Shown here piece after piece: positions 8,874 through 16,902 of a stretch of DNA of 64,000 bases. The stretch is from NCBI RefSeq assembly GCF_900113185.1, contig NZ_FOZD01000001.1, positions 2,790,001 to 2,854,000 on the forward strand, given 5' to 3'. The position numbers and the translations under genes were made by a program. The first letter of the stretch is position 1. The number at the start of each line of letters is the position of its first letter. The DNA is from Agromyces sp. CF514 (GTDB lineage: Bacteria; Actinomycetota; Actinomycetes; Actinomycetales; Microbacteriaceae). Below the pieces are notes generated by a model. That model made no database searches. It was given only the letters and a program-made list of their open reading frames with translations, and was not told where the DNA came from.

Positions 8874-9773
8874 TCAGACGGTCGCCCGCTCCTCGGCCGC
8901 ATCGTCGCGGGCGCCGGCCGCGGCATCCGCTCGATCGCGGATGAGGAACCCGAAGCCGAACGCGATGAAGAACATGAGCACGCCGTAGACCGCGGCGGGC
9001 AGGCTCAGCTCGGTCGAGAGCAGCACCGTCTGGGCGATCACGATCGCGAGGGTCGCGTTGTGGATGCCGATCTCGAACGAGGAGGCGATGGCCTGCCGCT
9101 TGCCGACCCGCAGCCAGCGCGGCACGAGGTAGCCGATCGTCAGGCTGATGAGGCAGAACACGACCGTCACGAGCGCCAGCTGGGCGAAGTTCGCGACGAG
9201 CAGCGCCCAGTTCGACGCCACGGCCCCCGCGATGACGACCACGAGGATCACGACCGAGGCGATGCGCACGGGCTTGTCCATGCGGTCGGCGAACGTCGGC
9301 GCGAAGCGCCGCACGAGCATGCCGAGGGCGACCGGCAGCAGCACGATGGCGAACACCTCGAGGGTCTTCGACCACTGCAGGCCGAGCTGGTCGTCGAACG
9401 GGTTGAAGTACAGGATCGCGAGGTTCGTGATGATCGGCAGGGTGAACACGGCCAGCACCGAGTTGACGGCGGTGAGCGAGATGTTCAGGGCCACGTCGCC
9501 GCGGAACAGGTGGCTGTAGAGGTTCGCGGTCGTGCCGCCCGGCGAGGCCGCGAGCATCATCATGCCGACGGCGAGCACGGGCGGCAGCTGGAACGCGAGC
9601 ACGAGGCCGAAGCAGATCACGGGCAGCACGACGAGCTGGCAGAGCAGGGCGATGATCACCGCCTTCGGCTGCTTCAGGACCCTGGCGAAGTCGCCGAGGG
9701 TCAGACTGAGCCCGAGACCGAACATGATGATGCCCAGGGCCACGGGAAGGCCGATGGTGGTCAACGCTGACAT
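8874..9773 (-). CDS. Bile acid:sodium symporter (BASS) family transporter
   Basis: 299 aa from ATG 9773, with nine to ten hydrophobic helices. Family signatures include G-L-G-L-S-L-T-L-G-D-F, A-S-P-G-G-T-T-A-N-L-Y-S-H-L-F-R-G-D-V-A-L-N-I, P-I-I-T-N-L-A, and the late E-I-G-I-H-N-A-T-L-A crossover motif. It is expected to import an organic anion with Na+ across the cytoplasmic membrane. The substrate cannot be read; bacterial members carry pantoate, keto acids and others. The tail is Ala/Asp/Glu-rich. Confidence 0.88.
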   Translation of the reverse strand: MSALTTIGLPVALGIIMFGLGLSLTLGDFARVLKQPKAVIIALLCQLVVLPVICFGLVLAFQLPPVLAVGMMMLAASPGGTTANLYSHLFRGDVALNISLTAVNSVLAVFTLPIITNLAILYFNPFDDQLGLQWSKTLEVFAIVLLPVALGMLVRRFAPTFADRMDKPVRIASVVILVVVIAGAVASNWALLVANFAQLALVTVVFCLISLTIGYLVPRWLRVGKRQAIASSFEIGIHNATLAIVIAQTVLLSTELSLPAAVYGVLMFFIAFGFGFLIRDRADAAAGARDDAAEERATV

Positions 9774-9855
9774 GCACACAGTGTGCCGGATGCCGCGCGT
9801 CGGCGTGAGGCCCCTGTGGAGGGGGCCCGGACCGGCGGCCTCGCCCCGCTGCGGG

Positions 9856-11046
9856 TCAGTCGAGCGAGTCGAGCCAGCCCTCGAGCGTCGGGAGCGCGAG
9901 GTAGGCGATGGTGCTGTGGGTCGCGAGCGGCACGACCTCGTAGGTGACGTCGTCGCCCAGTGCACGCACGTGCTCGACGAATTTCGCGGTGTCTGCCGGC
10001 AGCACGAGCGCGTCGTCGGCGCCCTGCGCGAGGTACACGGGCGCCTCGACGGCGCGCTGTCCGGCCGAGTTGTCCGCGAGCAGGGTCGCCCACGGCTCGG
10101 TCTTCGTCGGGTCGTGTGCGAAGAAGTCGCCGATGAGCGGCTGCCCGATCTCGTGCAGCCGGTCGAGGTTCGTCAGCAGGCAGAGCCGGTTCATCTCGGG
10201 AGACGCGGCCACCGCGGCCGGCGTGAGGATGTCGGCGAGCTCGGCACCCGGCACGGTCGGCCCGTACACCGAGGCGAATGCCGGGAAGGCGTACGAGCCG
10301 ATCGTGACGCCCGAGATGTCGTCGAGGTGGGATCCCATGAGCGCCGTCAGGTCGGCGGCGGGCGCGGCGGCCGCGACGCCCGCGACGGTGAGCTCCGGCG
10401 CGTAGTCGGGGGCCTGCTCGGCGGCGACGAGCACGGCCTGCCCGCCCTGCGAGTGCCCCCACAGCACCACGCGGTCGCCCGCGGCGGCGCCGTCGAGGTG
10501 CTGCGCGGCGCGCACGGCGTCGAGCGCGCTCCGCGCCGCGGTCTGCGAGACGAGGTAGGAGTCTGGCCCGTCGGTGCCCATGCCGGCGTAGTCGGTCGCG
10601 ACGACGGTGTAGCCGCGGTCGAGCATGAGCCGCAGGCCCTCGATGCCGATGAACGGGTCGAAGGCGCGCGACGGCGCGCACGAGGCATCCGTTCCCGTGG
10701 TCGGATGCCCCCACGCGAGCACGGTGCGGCCCCCCTCCGGCGCCGGCCCGAGGGGCGTCACCACGATGCCCGTCACGACGATCGGGTCGCCGTGCAGGTC
10801 GGTCGAGCGGTACATGATGCGCCAGGCCTCGGATGCCGCGGGCACGCCCTCGAGCGCCTCGCTGCGCACCAGGGTGCCCGGTTCGCCGTCGGCGGCGCCG
10901 GCCGGCTGCTCGTAGAAGTCGGCGAGCCCCGGCTGCTCGGCCGCGTCGCCCGCCACGCGGATCAGCTCGACGGCGACGAGCGCGCCGAGCAGGGCGACGA
11001 CGGATGCCGCGACGATCACGCCGACTCGACGCCCTCGCACGCTCAT
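9856..11046 (-). CDS. Secreted or anchored lipase of the secretory-lipase (LIP) family
   Basis: 396 aa. ATG 11046 overlaps the upstream kinase stop (ATGA), so translation is coupled. One N-terminal hydrophobic segment (about residues 8-28) acts as signal or anchor. The alpha/beta-hydrolase core has the nucleophile elbow G-H-S-Q-G-G (about residue 190), preceded by V-V-A-T-D-Y-A-G-M-G and W-G-H-P-T-T-G; a late Asp in Q-G-A-D-D and His in A-T-H-S complete a triad. It probably hydrolyses lipids or esters outside the membrane. The position behind a PadR regulator and an ABC1 kinase suggests a shared stress regulon. Confidence 0.8.
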   Translation of the reverse strand: MSVRGRRVGVIVAASVVALLGALVAVELIRVAGDAAEQPGLADFYEQPAGAADGEPGTLVRSEALEGVPAASEAWRIMYRSTDLHGDPIVVTGIVVTPLGPAPEGGRTVLAWGHPTTGTDASCAPSRAFDPFIGIEGLRLMLDRGYTVVATDYAGMGTDGPDSYLVSQTAARSALDAVRAAQHLDGAAAGDRVVLWGHSQGGQAVLVAAEQAPDYAPELTVAGVAAAAPAADLTALMGSHLDDISGVTIGSYAFPAFASVYGPTVPGAELADILTPAAVAASPEMNRLCLLTNLDRLHEIGQPLIGDFFAHDPTKTEPWATLLADNSAGQRAVEAPVYLAQGADDALVLPADTAKFVEHVRALGDDVTYEVVPLATHSTIAYLALPTLEGWLDSLD

Positions 11047-12797
11047 CTCCCCCAGCGCCCCGCGAACAGGGCGTGCAGCAACGGCACCGCCGAAGCCGCC
11101 ATGAGCACCGTGCCGAACACGACCTCGTCGGCGCGCAGCACGGCGCCGCCGACGAGGAGGCCGGCGAAGATCGCGGCCGAGACCGTGCGCCGCGCGGTGC
11201 GTTCCAGCCGGGCGACCCGGCGGTCGAGCGTCGGGTTCGTGACGACGACGGACCCCTCGTCGACCCGCGTGACGAGGTCGTCGAGGCGCTTGGGCAGCCG
11301 CCAGGCGATGCCGGCCGTCTCGAGCGCCTGCTTCGCGAGATCCTGCACGACGTTGCCGCGTTCGTCCTTCAGGAGCTTCGTCGCGTAGGGCTCGATCGAG
11401 TCCCAGAGGTTGAACCCCGGATCGAGCGCGCTGCACACGCCCGACGTGAGCGACATCGCGCGGATGATGAGCAGGAAGTTCTCGGGCAGCTGGAACGGCA
11501 GCGAGCGCACCACGTCGCCGAACTGCACCGCGAACTCGCGGAACTCGCGCGGGTCCACCTCGCGGAGCTCGGCGAAGCCCATGCCGCCGAAGCGGGCGAA
11601 CAACTGCGTCATCGCCCGCTCGAGCTCGGCGGTGTCGGCCGACGGCAGCAGCACGCCCACGTCGCGCACCGCGTCGACGAGCCCCTTGCCGTCGCGCGAG
11701 GCGGCCGCGATGAGCAGCTTGCGGAGGCCCCGTCGGGTGCCGGGCGGCACCTCGCCCATCATGCCGAAGTCGATGAACGTGAGCTTCCAGGCCGGCCCGG
11801 CGGATGCCTCGGCCGGGCCGTCGCCCGCACTCGCGCCCATCGTGACGGGTAGGGCGACGGGCGTCACGAAGATGTTGCCCGGGTGCGGGTCGGCGTGGAA
11901 GAACCCGTTCGTGAACAGCTGGTCGAACATGACGGCCGCGAACACGGGAGCGACCTCGGCGGGGTCGATGCCGGCTTCGGCGAGCGCGGCGGCATCCGTG
12001 ATCTTGATGGCGGTCACGTCTTCGAGCGTGAGCACGCGCCGGGTCGTGCGCTCCCACGCGATGACCGGCACCGCGACGCGGTCGTCGTCGGCGAAGTCGG
12101 CGGCGAAGCGCTCGGCGTTCGCGGCCTCGTGCAAGTAGTCGATCTCTTCGAGGCTCGTCTGCGCGAACTCCTCGACGAGGGCGTGCGTGTTCACCCGATC
12201 GGCGACGATCCGCACGTGGCTGAGCCACCCGGCGACCTTGCGCAGCGCCGCGAGGTCGACGTCGACGATCGCATCGATGCCCGGCCGTTGCACCTTGACG
12301 ACCACGTCGCTGAGCCCGGTGTCGGCCGCGTCGAGTGCTCCGAGCACCGCCCGGTGGGCCTGCCCGAGCGATGCGGCCGCGATGGGCGACTCGTCGATCG
12401 AGGCGTACGCCCGGTCGAGCGGCATGCCGAGCTCGGCCTCGGCGAGCGCGCGGATCGCCGGGAACGGCACCGGGGGCACCTCGTCCTGCAAGCCGGCGAG
12501 CTCGGCCGTGATCTCTGGCGGCAGCACGTCGAGGCGCGACGACATGAACTGCCCGACCTTGATCATGAGCCCGCCGAGATCGACGGCGAGCGCGTGGAAG
12601 CGCTGGGCGAAGCGCCGCATCCGCCTGGATCGGGTGCGCTCGGCGACACTCGCCAGCCCGATGCGGGGAAGGAACAGCTCGTACCACCAGATGACGGCGA
12701 GGTTGCGGCCCGCGAACCGCAGGATGCGGCGGTAGCGGGCGCGCGTGTTGCCGGCACCGGGTGTCGAGTCGCCTCGAACCCGACGATCGGTGGCCAC
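11043..12797 (-). CDS. ABC1/AarF (UbiB-like) atypical kinase
   Basis: 584 aa from GTG 12797, six bases after the PadR stop. The UbiB signature is complete: K-V-G-Q-F-M-S-S-R-L-D-V-L-P-P (the KxGQ motif), A-A-A-S-L-G-Q-A-H (Ala-rich nucleotide loop), V-V-V-K-V-Q-R-P-G-I, the E-I-D-Y-x-x-E-A-A-N-A-E-R-F motif, F-F-H-A-D-P-H-P-G-N-I and F-I-D-F-G-M-M-G. One to two membrane helices lie at the C-terminus (about 530-575). The family supports quinone and lipid homeostasis through ATPase or kinase activity; the target here is unknown. A low-complexity Gly/Ala insert follows the H-P-G-N motif. Confidence 0.88.
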   Translation of the reverse strand: MATDRRVRGDSTPGAGNTRARYRRILRFAGRNLAVIWWYELFLPRIGLASVAERTRSRRMRRFAQRFHALAVDLGGLMIKVGQFMSSRLDVLPPEITAELAGLQDEVPPVPFPAIRALAEAELGMPLDRAYASIDESPIAAASLGQAHRAVLGALDAADTGLSDVVVKVQRPGIDAIVDVDLAALRKVAGWLSHVRIVADRVNTHALVEEFAQTSLEEIDYLHEAANAERFAADFADDDRVAVPVIAWERTTRRVLTLEDVTAIKITDAAALAEAGIDPAEVAPVFAAVMFDQLFTNGFFHADPHPGNIFVTPVALPVTMGASAGDGPAEASAGPAWKLTFIDFGMMGEVPPGTRRGLRKLLIAAASRDGKGLVDAVRDVGVLLPSADTAELERAMTQLFARFGGMGFAELREVDPREFREFAVQFGDVVRSLPFQLPENFLLIIRAMSLTSGVCSALDPGFNLWDSIEPYATKLLKDERGNVVQDLAKQALETAGIAWRLPKRLDDLVTRVDEGSVVVTNPTLDRRVARLERTARRTVSAAIFAGLLVGGAVLRADEVVFGTVLMAASAVPLLHALFAGRWGR

Positions 12798-12802
12798 CCG
12801 CG

Positions 12803-13354
12803 TCAGTCCTGGGCGAGGATCGCGTAGAGCCGTCGGCGCGTCTCGTCGAGCGCGGCCACGGCCTGCTGCACCTGCTCGGGGGTTCCGGTGCGGCCGACCT
12901 GGGCGGCGGCCTGCGCGAGCTCGAACCCGGCCTTGGGCAGGGCCGAGTACCCGGTGCCGCTGCCGTCGCCGGAGCTCTGCGGATCCCACGGCGCGGCGCC
13001 GCCGGCCTCGTCGACCGCCGCCCGTCCGGCGTCGGTGAGCGAGAAGGTCTTGCGACCGTTCGACTCCTCGGCGCTGATGAGGCCCTCGTCGGCGAGCAGC
13101 TGGAGGGTCGGGTACACCGAGCCGGCGCTCGGCTTCCAGGTGCCGCCGCTGCGCTCCTCGATCTCCCTGATGATCTGGTAGCCGTGCATCGGCTGCTCGG
13201 CGAGCAGCGCGAGCACCGCGGCGCGCACGTCGCCCCGGGCGACGCGGCTGCCCGCACGCTTCTCGAATGTCGAGCGCAACTGCTCGAAGGCCTGCCAGAT
13301 GCCCTCGGTCGGGAACCCTGCGCCGAATCCGCCGGTGGGATACGAGCTGCTCAT
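12803..13354 (-). CDS. PadR-family transcriptional regulator
   Basis: 183 aa from ATG 13354, with GGAAGAGG about 6 nt upstream. The winged helix is typical: R-G-D-V-R-A-A-V-L-A-L-L, P-M-H-G-Y-Q-I-I-R-E-I-E-E-R-S-G-G-T-W-K-P-S-A-G-S-V-Y-P-T-L-Q-L-L. A helical C-terminal dimerisation segment with G-Y-S-A-L-P and T-R-R-R-L-Y-A-I-L follows. It is first in an operon with the ABC1 kinase and lipase and probably represses it; an AT-rich palindromic site lies upstream at 13379-13399. Confidence 0.88.
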   Translation of the reverse strand: MSSSYPTGGFGAGFPTEGIWQAFEQLRSTFEKRAGSRVARGDVRAAVLALLAEQPMHGYQIIREIEERSGGTWKPSAGSVYPTLQLLADEGLISAEESNGRKTFSLTDAGRAAVDEAGGAAPWDPQSSGDGSGTGYSALPKAGFELAQAAAQVGRTGTPEQVQQAVAALDETRRRLYAILAQD

Positions 13355-13378
13355 GATGACCTCTTCCGCAACGTGAAC

Positions 13379-13399
13379 GATACTCAACGATATATCCGA
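13379..13399 (-). promoter_or_regulatory. Candidate PadR operator
   Basis: On the minus strand this reads GATATATC (palindrome) continuing into TATCGTTGAGTATCGTT, in which TATCGTT occurs twice 10 bp apart. It lies 25-45 bases upstream of the padR start, in an otherwise GC-rich region. PadR proteins bind AT-rich ATAT-type palindromes. It may also include the -10 element. Confidence 0.45.
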
Positions 13400-13485
13400 G
13401 CGACCGCGAGCGATAGGGGTGCGGCACTGCGGACGGTAACGTCGGAGTGGGTGCGCGAGGCAGCCGACGATGGAGGGTGACGGAC

Positions 13486-14814
13486 ATGGAACGCTTCGAC
13501 ACGATCGTGGTCGGCGCCGGGGTCGCGGGGCTGACCACGGCACGACTACTCGCCGGCGCCGGGCGGCGCGTCGTGGTGCTCGAGGCGCGCGACCGCGTCG
13601 GCGGCAGGGTCTGGACCGATCGAGCCGACGGTTTCGTCACGGACCTCGGCGCCTCGTGGATCCACGGCGTCGTCGACAGTCCGGTCGCGGCGGCCGCCGA
13701 CGCGTTCGGCATGCGAACCGTCGAGTTCACGGTCGGCGGCTACCAGCCCGACAGCAGGCCGATCGCGTACTACGGCCCCGACGGTGCACGGCTCTCGGAT
13801 GCCGCGGCACGGCGTTTCGCCGATGACGTGCACGCCGTCGACGCCACCCTGCTCGACGTGGTCGCCGCCTCGGCGCCCGACGCGTCGTACCGCGACGTGA
13901 CCGAGGCCGCGCTCGTCGCGCAGGGCTGGGACGAGGATCGCGCGCAGCGCGTGCGCGAGTACCTCGAGCACCGCTCCGAGGAGCAGTACGGCGCCTGGAT
14001 CGAGGACCTCGCGGCGCACGGCCTCGACGACGACTCGATCGACGGCGACGAGGTCGTGTTCCCCGACGGCTACGACCGCCTGCCCGACCACCTCTCGGCG
14101 GGTCTCGACATCCGCCTGGAGCACGTCGTGACCGAGGTGCGCTGGTCGGCGGACGGCGTCCTCGTCACGACGGATCGAGGCCCGTTCGCGGCGGACACGT
14201 CGGTGGTGACCGTGCCCGTCGGCGTACTCAAGTCGCCGGACTTCGCGATCGAGCCGCCGCTGCCCGAGCCCGTGGCCGGCGCGCTCGGCCGACTCGAGAT
14301 GAACGCGTTCGAGAAGGTCTTCCTGCGCTTCGAGACGAAGTTCTGGGATGACGGCGTCTACGCGATCCGGCAGCAGGGCCCCGAGAGCCGTCGCTGGCAT
14401 TCGTGGTACGACCTCACCGCCCTGCACGGTTCGCCCGCCCTGCTGACGTTCGCCGCGGGCCCGACCGGCAACGAGACGCGCGCCTGGAGCGACGAGCAGT
14501 TGGTCGACTCGGTCCTCGCGCAGTTGCGGCGCCTCTACGGCGACCGCGTCGAGCAGCCGACCCGCGTGCACCGCACCGACTGGCAGGGCGACCCGTTCGC
14601 ACTGGGCTCCTACGCGTACATGACCGTGGGCTCGACGACGGCCGACCACGATGATCTCGCGACGCCGATCGGCGGGGTGCTCCACCTCGCCGGCGAGGCG
14701 ACCTGGACCGACGACCCGGCGACGGTGCCCGCCGCGCTCCTCTCCGGTCATCGGGCGGCGTCGAACGTGCTCGGCCGCGAACTCCCGATCGGCGACGTGT
14801 GGGCCGGCGCCTGA
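13486..14814 (+). CDS. FAD-dependent amine oxidase
   Basis: 442 aa from ATG 13486, with GGAGGG about 9 nt upstream. The N-terminal Rossmann motif V-V-G-A-G-V-A-G-L-T-T-A-R and V-L-E-A-R-D-R-V-G-G-R-V bind FAD. G-A-S-W-I-H-G is the flavin-facing segment of monoamine/polyamine oxidases, and the C-terminal L-H-L-A-G-E-A-T-W-x-D-D-P-A-T-V-P-A-A-L-L-S-G-H-R-A-A completes the FAD site. It oxidatively deaminates an amine or polyamine; the substrate is not identifiable. The AlaRS-like gene follows 91 bases downstream on the same strand. Confidence 0.88.
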   Translation: MERFDTIVVGAGVAGLTTARLLAGAGRRVVVLEARDRVGGRVWTDRADGFVTDLGASWIHGVVDSPVAAAADAFGMRTVEFTVGGYQPDSRPIAYYGPDGARLSDAAARRFADDVHAVDATLLDVVAASAPDASYRDVTEAALVAQGWDEDRAQRVREYLEHRSEEQYGAWIEDLAAHGLDDDSIDGDEVVFPDGYDRLPDHLSAGLDIRLEHVVTEVRWSADGVLVTTDRGPFAADTSVVTVPVGVLKSPDFAIEPPLPEPVAGALGRLEMNAFEKVFLRFETKFWDDGVYAIRQQGPESRRWHSWYDLTALHGSPALLTFAAGPTGNETRAWSDEQLVDSVLAQLRRLYGDRVEQPTRVHRTDWQGDPFALGSYAYMTVGSTTADHDDLATPIGGVLHLAGEATWTDDPATVPAALLSGHRAASNVLGRELPIGDVWAGA

Positions 14815-14905
14815 TCCGGCCCGCCTGAAGGGCACGAAGCAGGGCGAACGGCGACCGACGGCGCGCCGCGCCCGCGTCGGCACGCCGCTGAGGTCGAATG
14901 GGCTC

Positions 14906-16303
14906 GTGACGGCAGACGAGATCCGCAAGGCGTTCCTCGACTACATGACCGAGCGCGGCCACGAGGTCATCCCCCGCGCACCGCTCATTCCACGGGACGA
15001 CCCGACGACCCTGTTCACCGGCAGCGGCATGCAGCCGCTGCTGCCCTACCTGCTCGGCGCCGAGCATCCGGCGGGCAGCCGCCTCGCCGACAGCCAGACC
15101 TGCCTCAGGGTGCAGGACATCGAGGAGGTCGGCGACAACCGGCACACGACCTTCTTCGAGATGCTCGGCAACTGGAGCCTGGGCGACTACTTCAAGGATG
15201 AGCAGATCCCGCAGATCTGGACCTTCCTGACCGAGAGAGTCGGGCTCGACCCGGACCGCATCTACGTGTCGTGCTTCAGCGGCGACCCCGAGCACGGCAT
15301 CCCGAAGGACGAGGAGGCCGCCGACGTCTGGACGCGCCTGTTCGACGAGGCCGGCGTCTCGGCCGACCGCGTCGATGTCGGCACCGAGGAGCACGCCGCG
15401 GCCGTCGGCACCGATGGCGCCCGTATCGCGTTCTACGGCAAGAAGAACTGGTGGTGCCGGGGCGGCTCGGCCGCCGACATGCCGGTCGGCGAGCCCGGCG
15501 GTCCCGACAGCGAGATCTTCTACCTCTTCCCGAACGTCGAGCACGACCGCTCCTACGGCGAGCACTGCCACCAGAACTGCGACTGCGGCCGCTTCATCGA
15601 GCTCGGCAACTCGGTGTTCATGGAGTACCGCCGCACCGAGACCGGGTTCGAGCACCTCCCGCGACGCAACGTCGACTACGGAGGTGGGCTCGCGCGCATA
15701 GCGGCCGCCGCGATGGACAGCCCCGACGTCTTCCGCATCACGCTGCTCTGGCCGATCATCGAGCGCCTCCAGGAGCTCACGGGGCGTTCGTACGAGGACG
15801 ACACGCGGGCGATGCGCGTCGTGGCCGACCACCTCCGGGGAGCAGTGTTCCTCGGGGTCGACGGCGTGCGGCCGAGCAACAAGGCGCAGGGCTACGTCAT
15901 GCGCCGCCTCATCCGCCGCGCCATCCGATTCGCCTCGGATCTCGGGCTCGAGCAGGACTTCTTCACTGAGGTCGTGCCGACGATCGCCGGCATCTACGAG
16001 GAGCACTACCCCGAGGTGGGTGCGCACGTCGACGAGGTGACGGCCGTGCTCGCCAAGGAGGAGCAGGCGTTCCGACGGTCGCTCCGCAAGGGCCTCAGGC
16101 AGCTCGAGTCCTACCGCGCCACCGGGGTGAGCGGTCGTGAGCTGTTCCTGCTCTCGGACACGTTCGGGTTCCCGGTCGAGCTCTCGACCGAGGAGGCCCG
16201 CACGCGTGGCATCGCGATCAGCCCCGACTGGCGGGCGGAGTTCGACGAGCAGTTGGCGGCCCAGCGGCAGCGATCGCAGCGCGCCACGACCCTGCACGTG
16301 TGA
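14906..16303 (+). CDS. Stand-alone alanyl-tRNA synthetase catalytic fragment (AlaRS paralogue)
   Basis: 465 aa from GTG 14906; full-length AlaRS is about 880 aa. The class II catalytic core is intact: F-T-G-S-G-M-Q-P-L-L-P-Y-L-L-G, R-H-T-T-F-F-E-M-L-G-N-W-S-L-G-D-Y-F-K, E-I-F-Y-L-F-P-N, F-M-E-Y, Y-G-G-G-L-A-R-I. The tRNA-recognition helices follow (V-A-D-H-L-R-G-A-V-F, G-Y-V-M-R-R-L-I-R-R-A-I-R) and D-T-F-G-F-P-V-E-L-S. It ends there, without the editing domain (no late HxxxH) or the C-Ala domain. It could charge tRNA-Ala, or a tRNA-like substrate, without proofreading. It is not an edge artefact: the stop is well inside the window and another gene follows. Confidence 0.85.
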   Translation: MTADEIRKAFLDYMTERGHEVIPRAPLIPRDDPTTLFTGSGMQPLLPYLLGAEHPAGSRLADSQTCLRVQDIEEVGDNRHTTFFEMLGNWSLGDYFKDEQIPQIWTFLTERVGLDPDRIYVSCFSGDPEHGIPKDEEAADVWTRLFDEAGVSADRVDVGTEEHAAAVGTDGARIAFYGKKNWWCRGGSAADMPVGEPGGPDSEIFYLFPNVEHDRSYGEHCHQNCDCGRFIELGNSVFMEYRRTETGFEHLPRRNVDYGGGLARIAAAAMDSPDVFRITLLWPIIERLQELTGRSYEDDTRAMRVVADHLRGAVFLGVDGVRPSNKAQGYVMRRLIRRAIRFASDLGLEQDFFTEVVPTIAGIYEEHYPEVGAHVDEVTAVLAKEEQAFRRSLRKGLRQLESYRATGVSGRELFLLSDTFGFPVELSTEEARTRGIAISPDWRAEFDEQLAAQRQRSQRATTLHV

Positions 16304-16357
16304 GCGAGCGGATGCCGCGGGCCGCCGTCGGCCGTCCCCTACGGCCACGCTGCCGGC

Positions 16358-16828
16358 TCACCCCAACGGCAGCGGCGAGCGCGGCTTCGTGACCCCGAAC
16401 GCGAACGTGGTGGTGATGCCCGCGATCGCGGGGATCGCTCGGAGCTGCGTGCGCATGAGCTCCTCGTACTCGCTGAACGAGGCCACGGCGACCTTCGCGA
16501 GGTAGTCGTCGTCGCCCGCGAGCAGGTAGGCCTCGACGACCTCGGGAATCGTGCGCAGCCGCTCCTCGACCGCGTCGACGACGTCGGTCGCGTGCGACGA
16601 GAGCCGCAGGCGCACGAACGCGGTGATCGCGAGGCCGACGGCGCCCGCGGCGATCTCCGCGGTGTACCCCGTGATGATGCCGTCGTCCTGGAGCTGGCGC
16701 ACGCGGCGCAGGCAGGGCGACGGCGACAGGCCGACGCGGTCGGCGAGCTCCTGGTTCGTGAGCCGGCCGTCGTGCTGGAGTTCGAGCAGGATGTGGCGAT
16801 CGATGGCGTCGAGGGTGCGCATTGGCAT
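16358..16828 (-). CDS. Lrp/AsnC-family transcriptional regulator
   Basis: 156 aa (or 154 from the second Met at 16822). N-terminal AsnC HTH: L-D-A-I-D-R-H-I-L-L-E-L-Q-H-D-G-R-L-T-N-Q-E-L-A-D-R-V-G-L-S-P-S-P-C-L-R-R-V. C-terminal RAM ligand domain with G-D-D-D-Y-L-A-K-V. Such proteins sense amino acids and often control a divergent exporter. Here the divergent neighbour is an EamA permease, and a 17-bp inverted repeat overlaps the regulator's own start. Confidence 0.9.
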   Translation of the reverse strand: MPMRTLDAIDRHILLELQHDGRLTNQELADRVGLSPSPCLRRVRQLQDDGIITGYTAEIAAGAVGLAITAFVRLRLSSHATDVVDAVEERLRTIPEVVEAYLLAGDDDYLAKVAVASFSEYEELMRTQLRAIPAIAGITTTFAFGVTKPRSPLPLG

Positions 16829-16838
16829 ATTCTGCCAA
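16822..16838. promoter_or_regulatory. Candidate AsnC operator
   Basis: TTGGCATATTCTGCCAA has perfect 6-bp arms (TTGGCA/TGCCAA) around 5 bp. It overlaps the start codon of the Lrp/AsnC gene and lies 65 bases before the divergent EamA gene. This position suits autoregulation. Confidence 0.5.
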
Positions 16839-16902
16839 GCCCGGCCCGATTCGCAGCACGATCGGCAATCGGCTGCGCCGGGGGTTTTCCTATCGTTGCG
16901 GC

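Noticed and set aside
5939..8944. 1001-codon plus-strand frame
   Set aside because: Antisense to the ferritin-like, SHOCT and ABC ATPase genes; no domain, typical GC-rich shadow.
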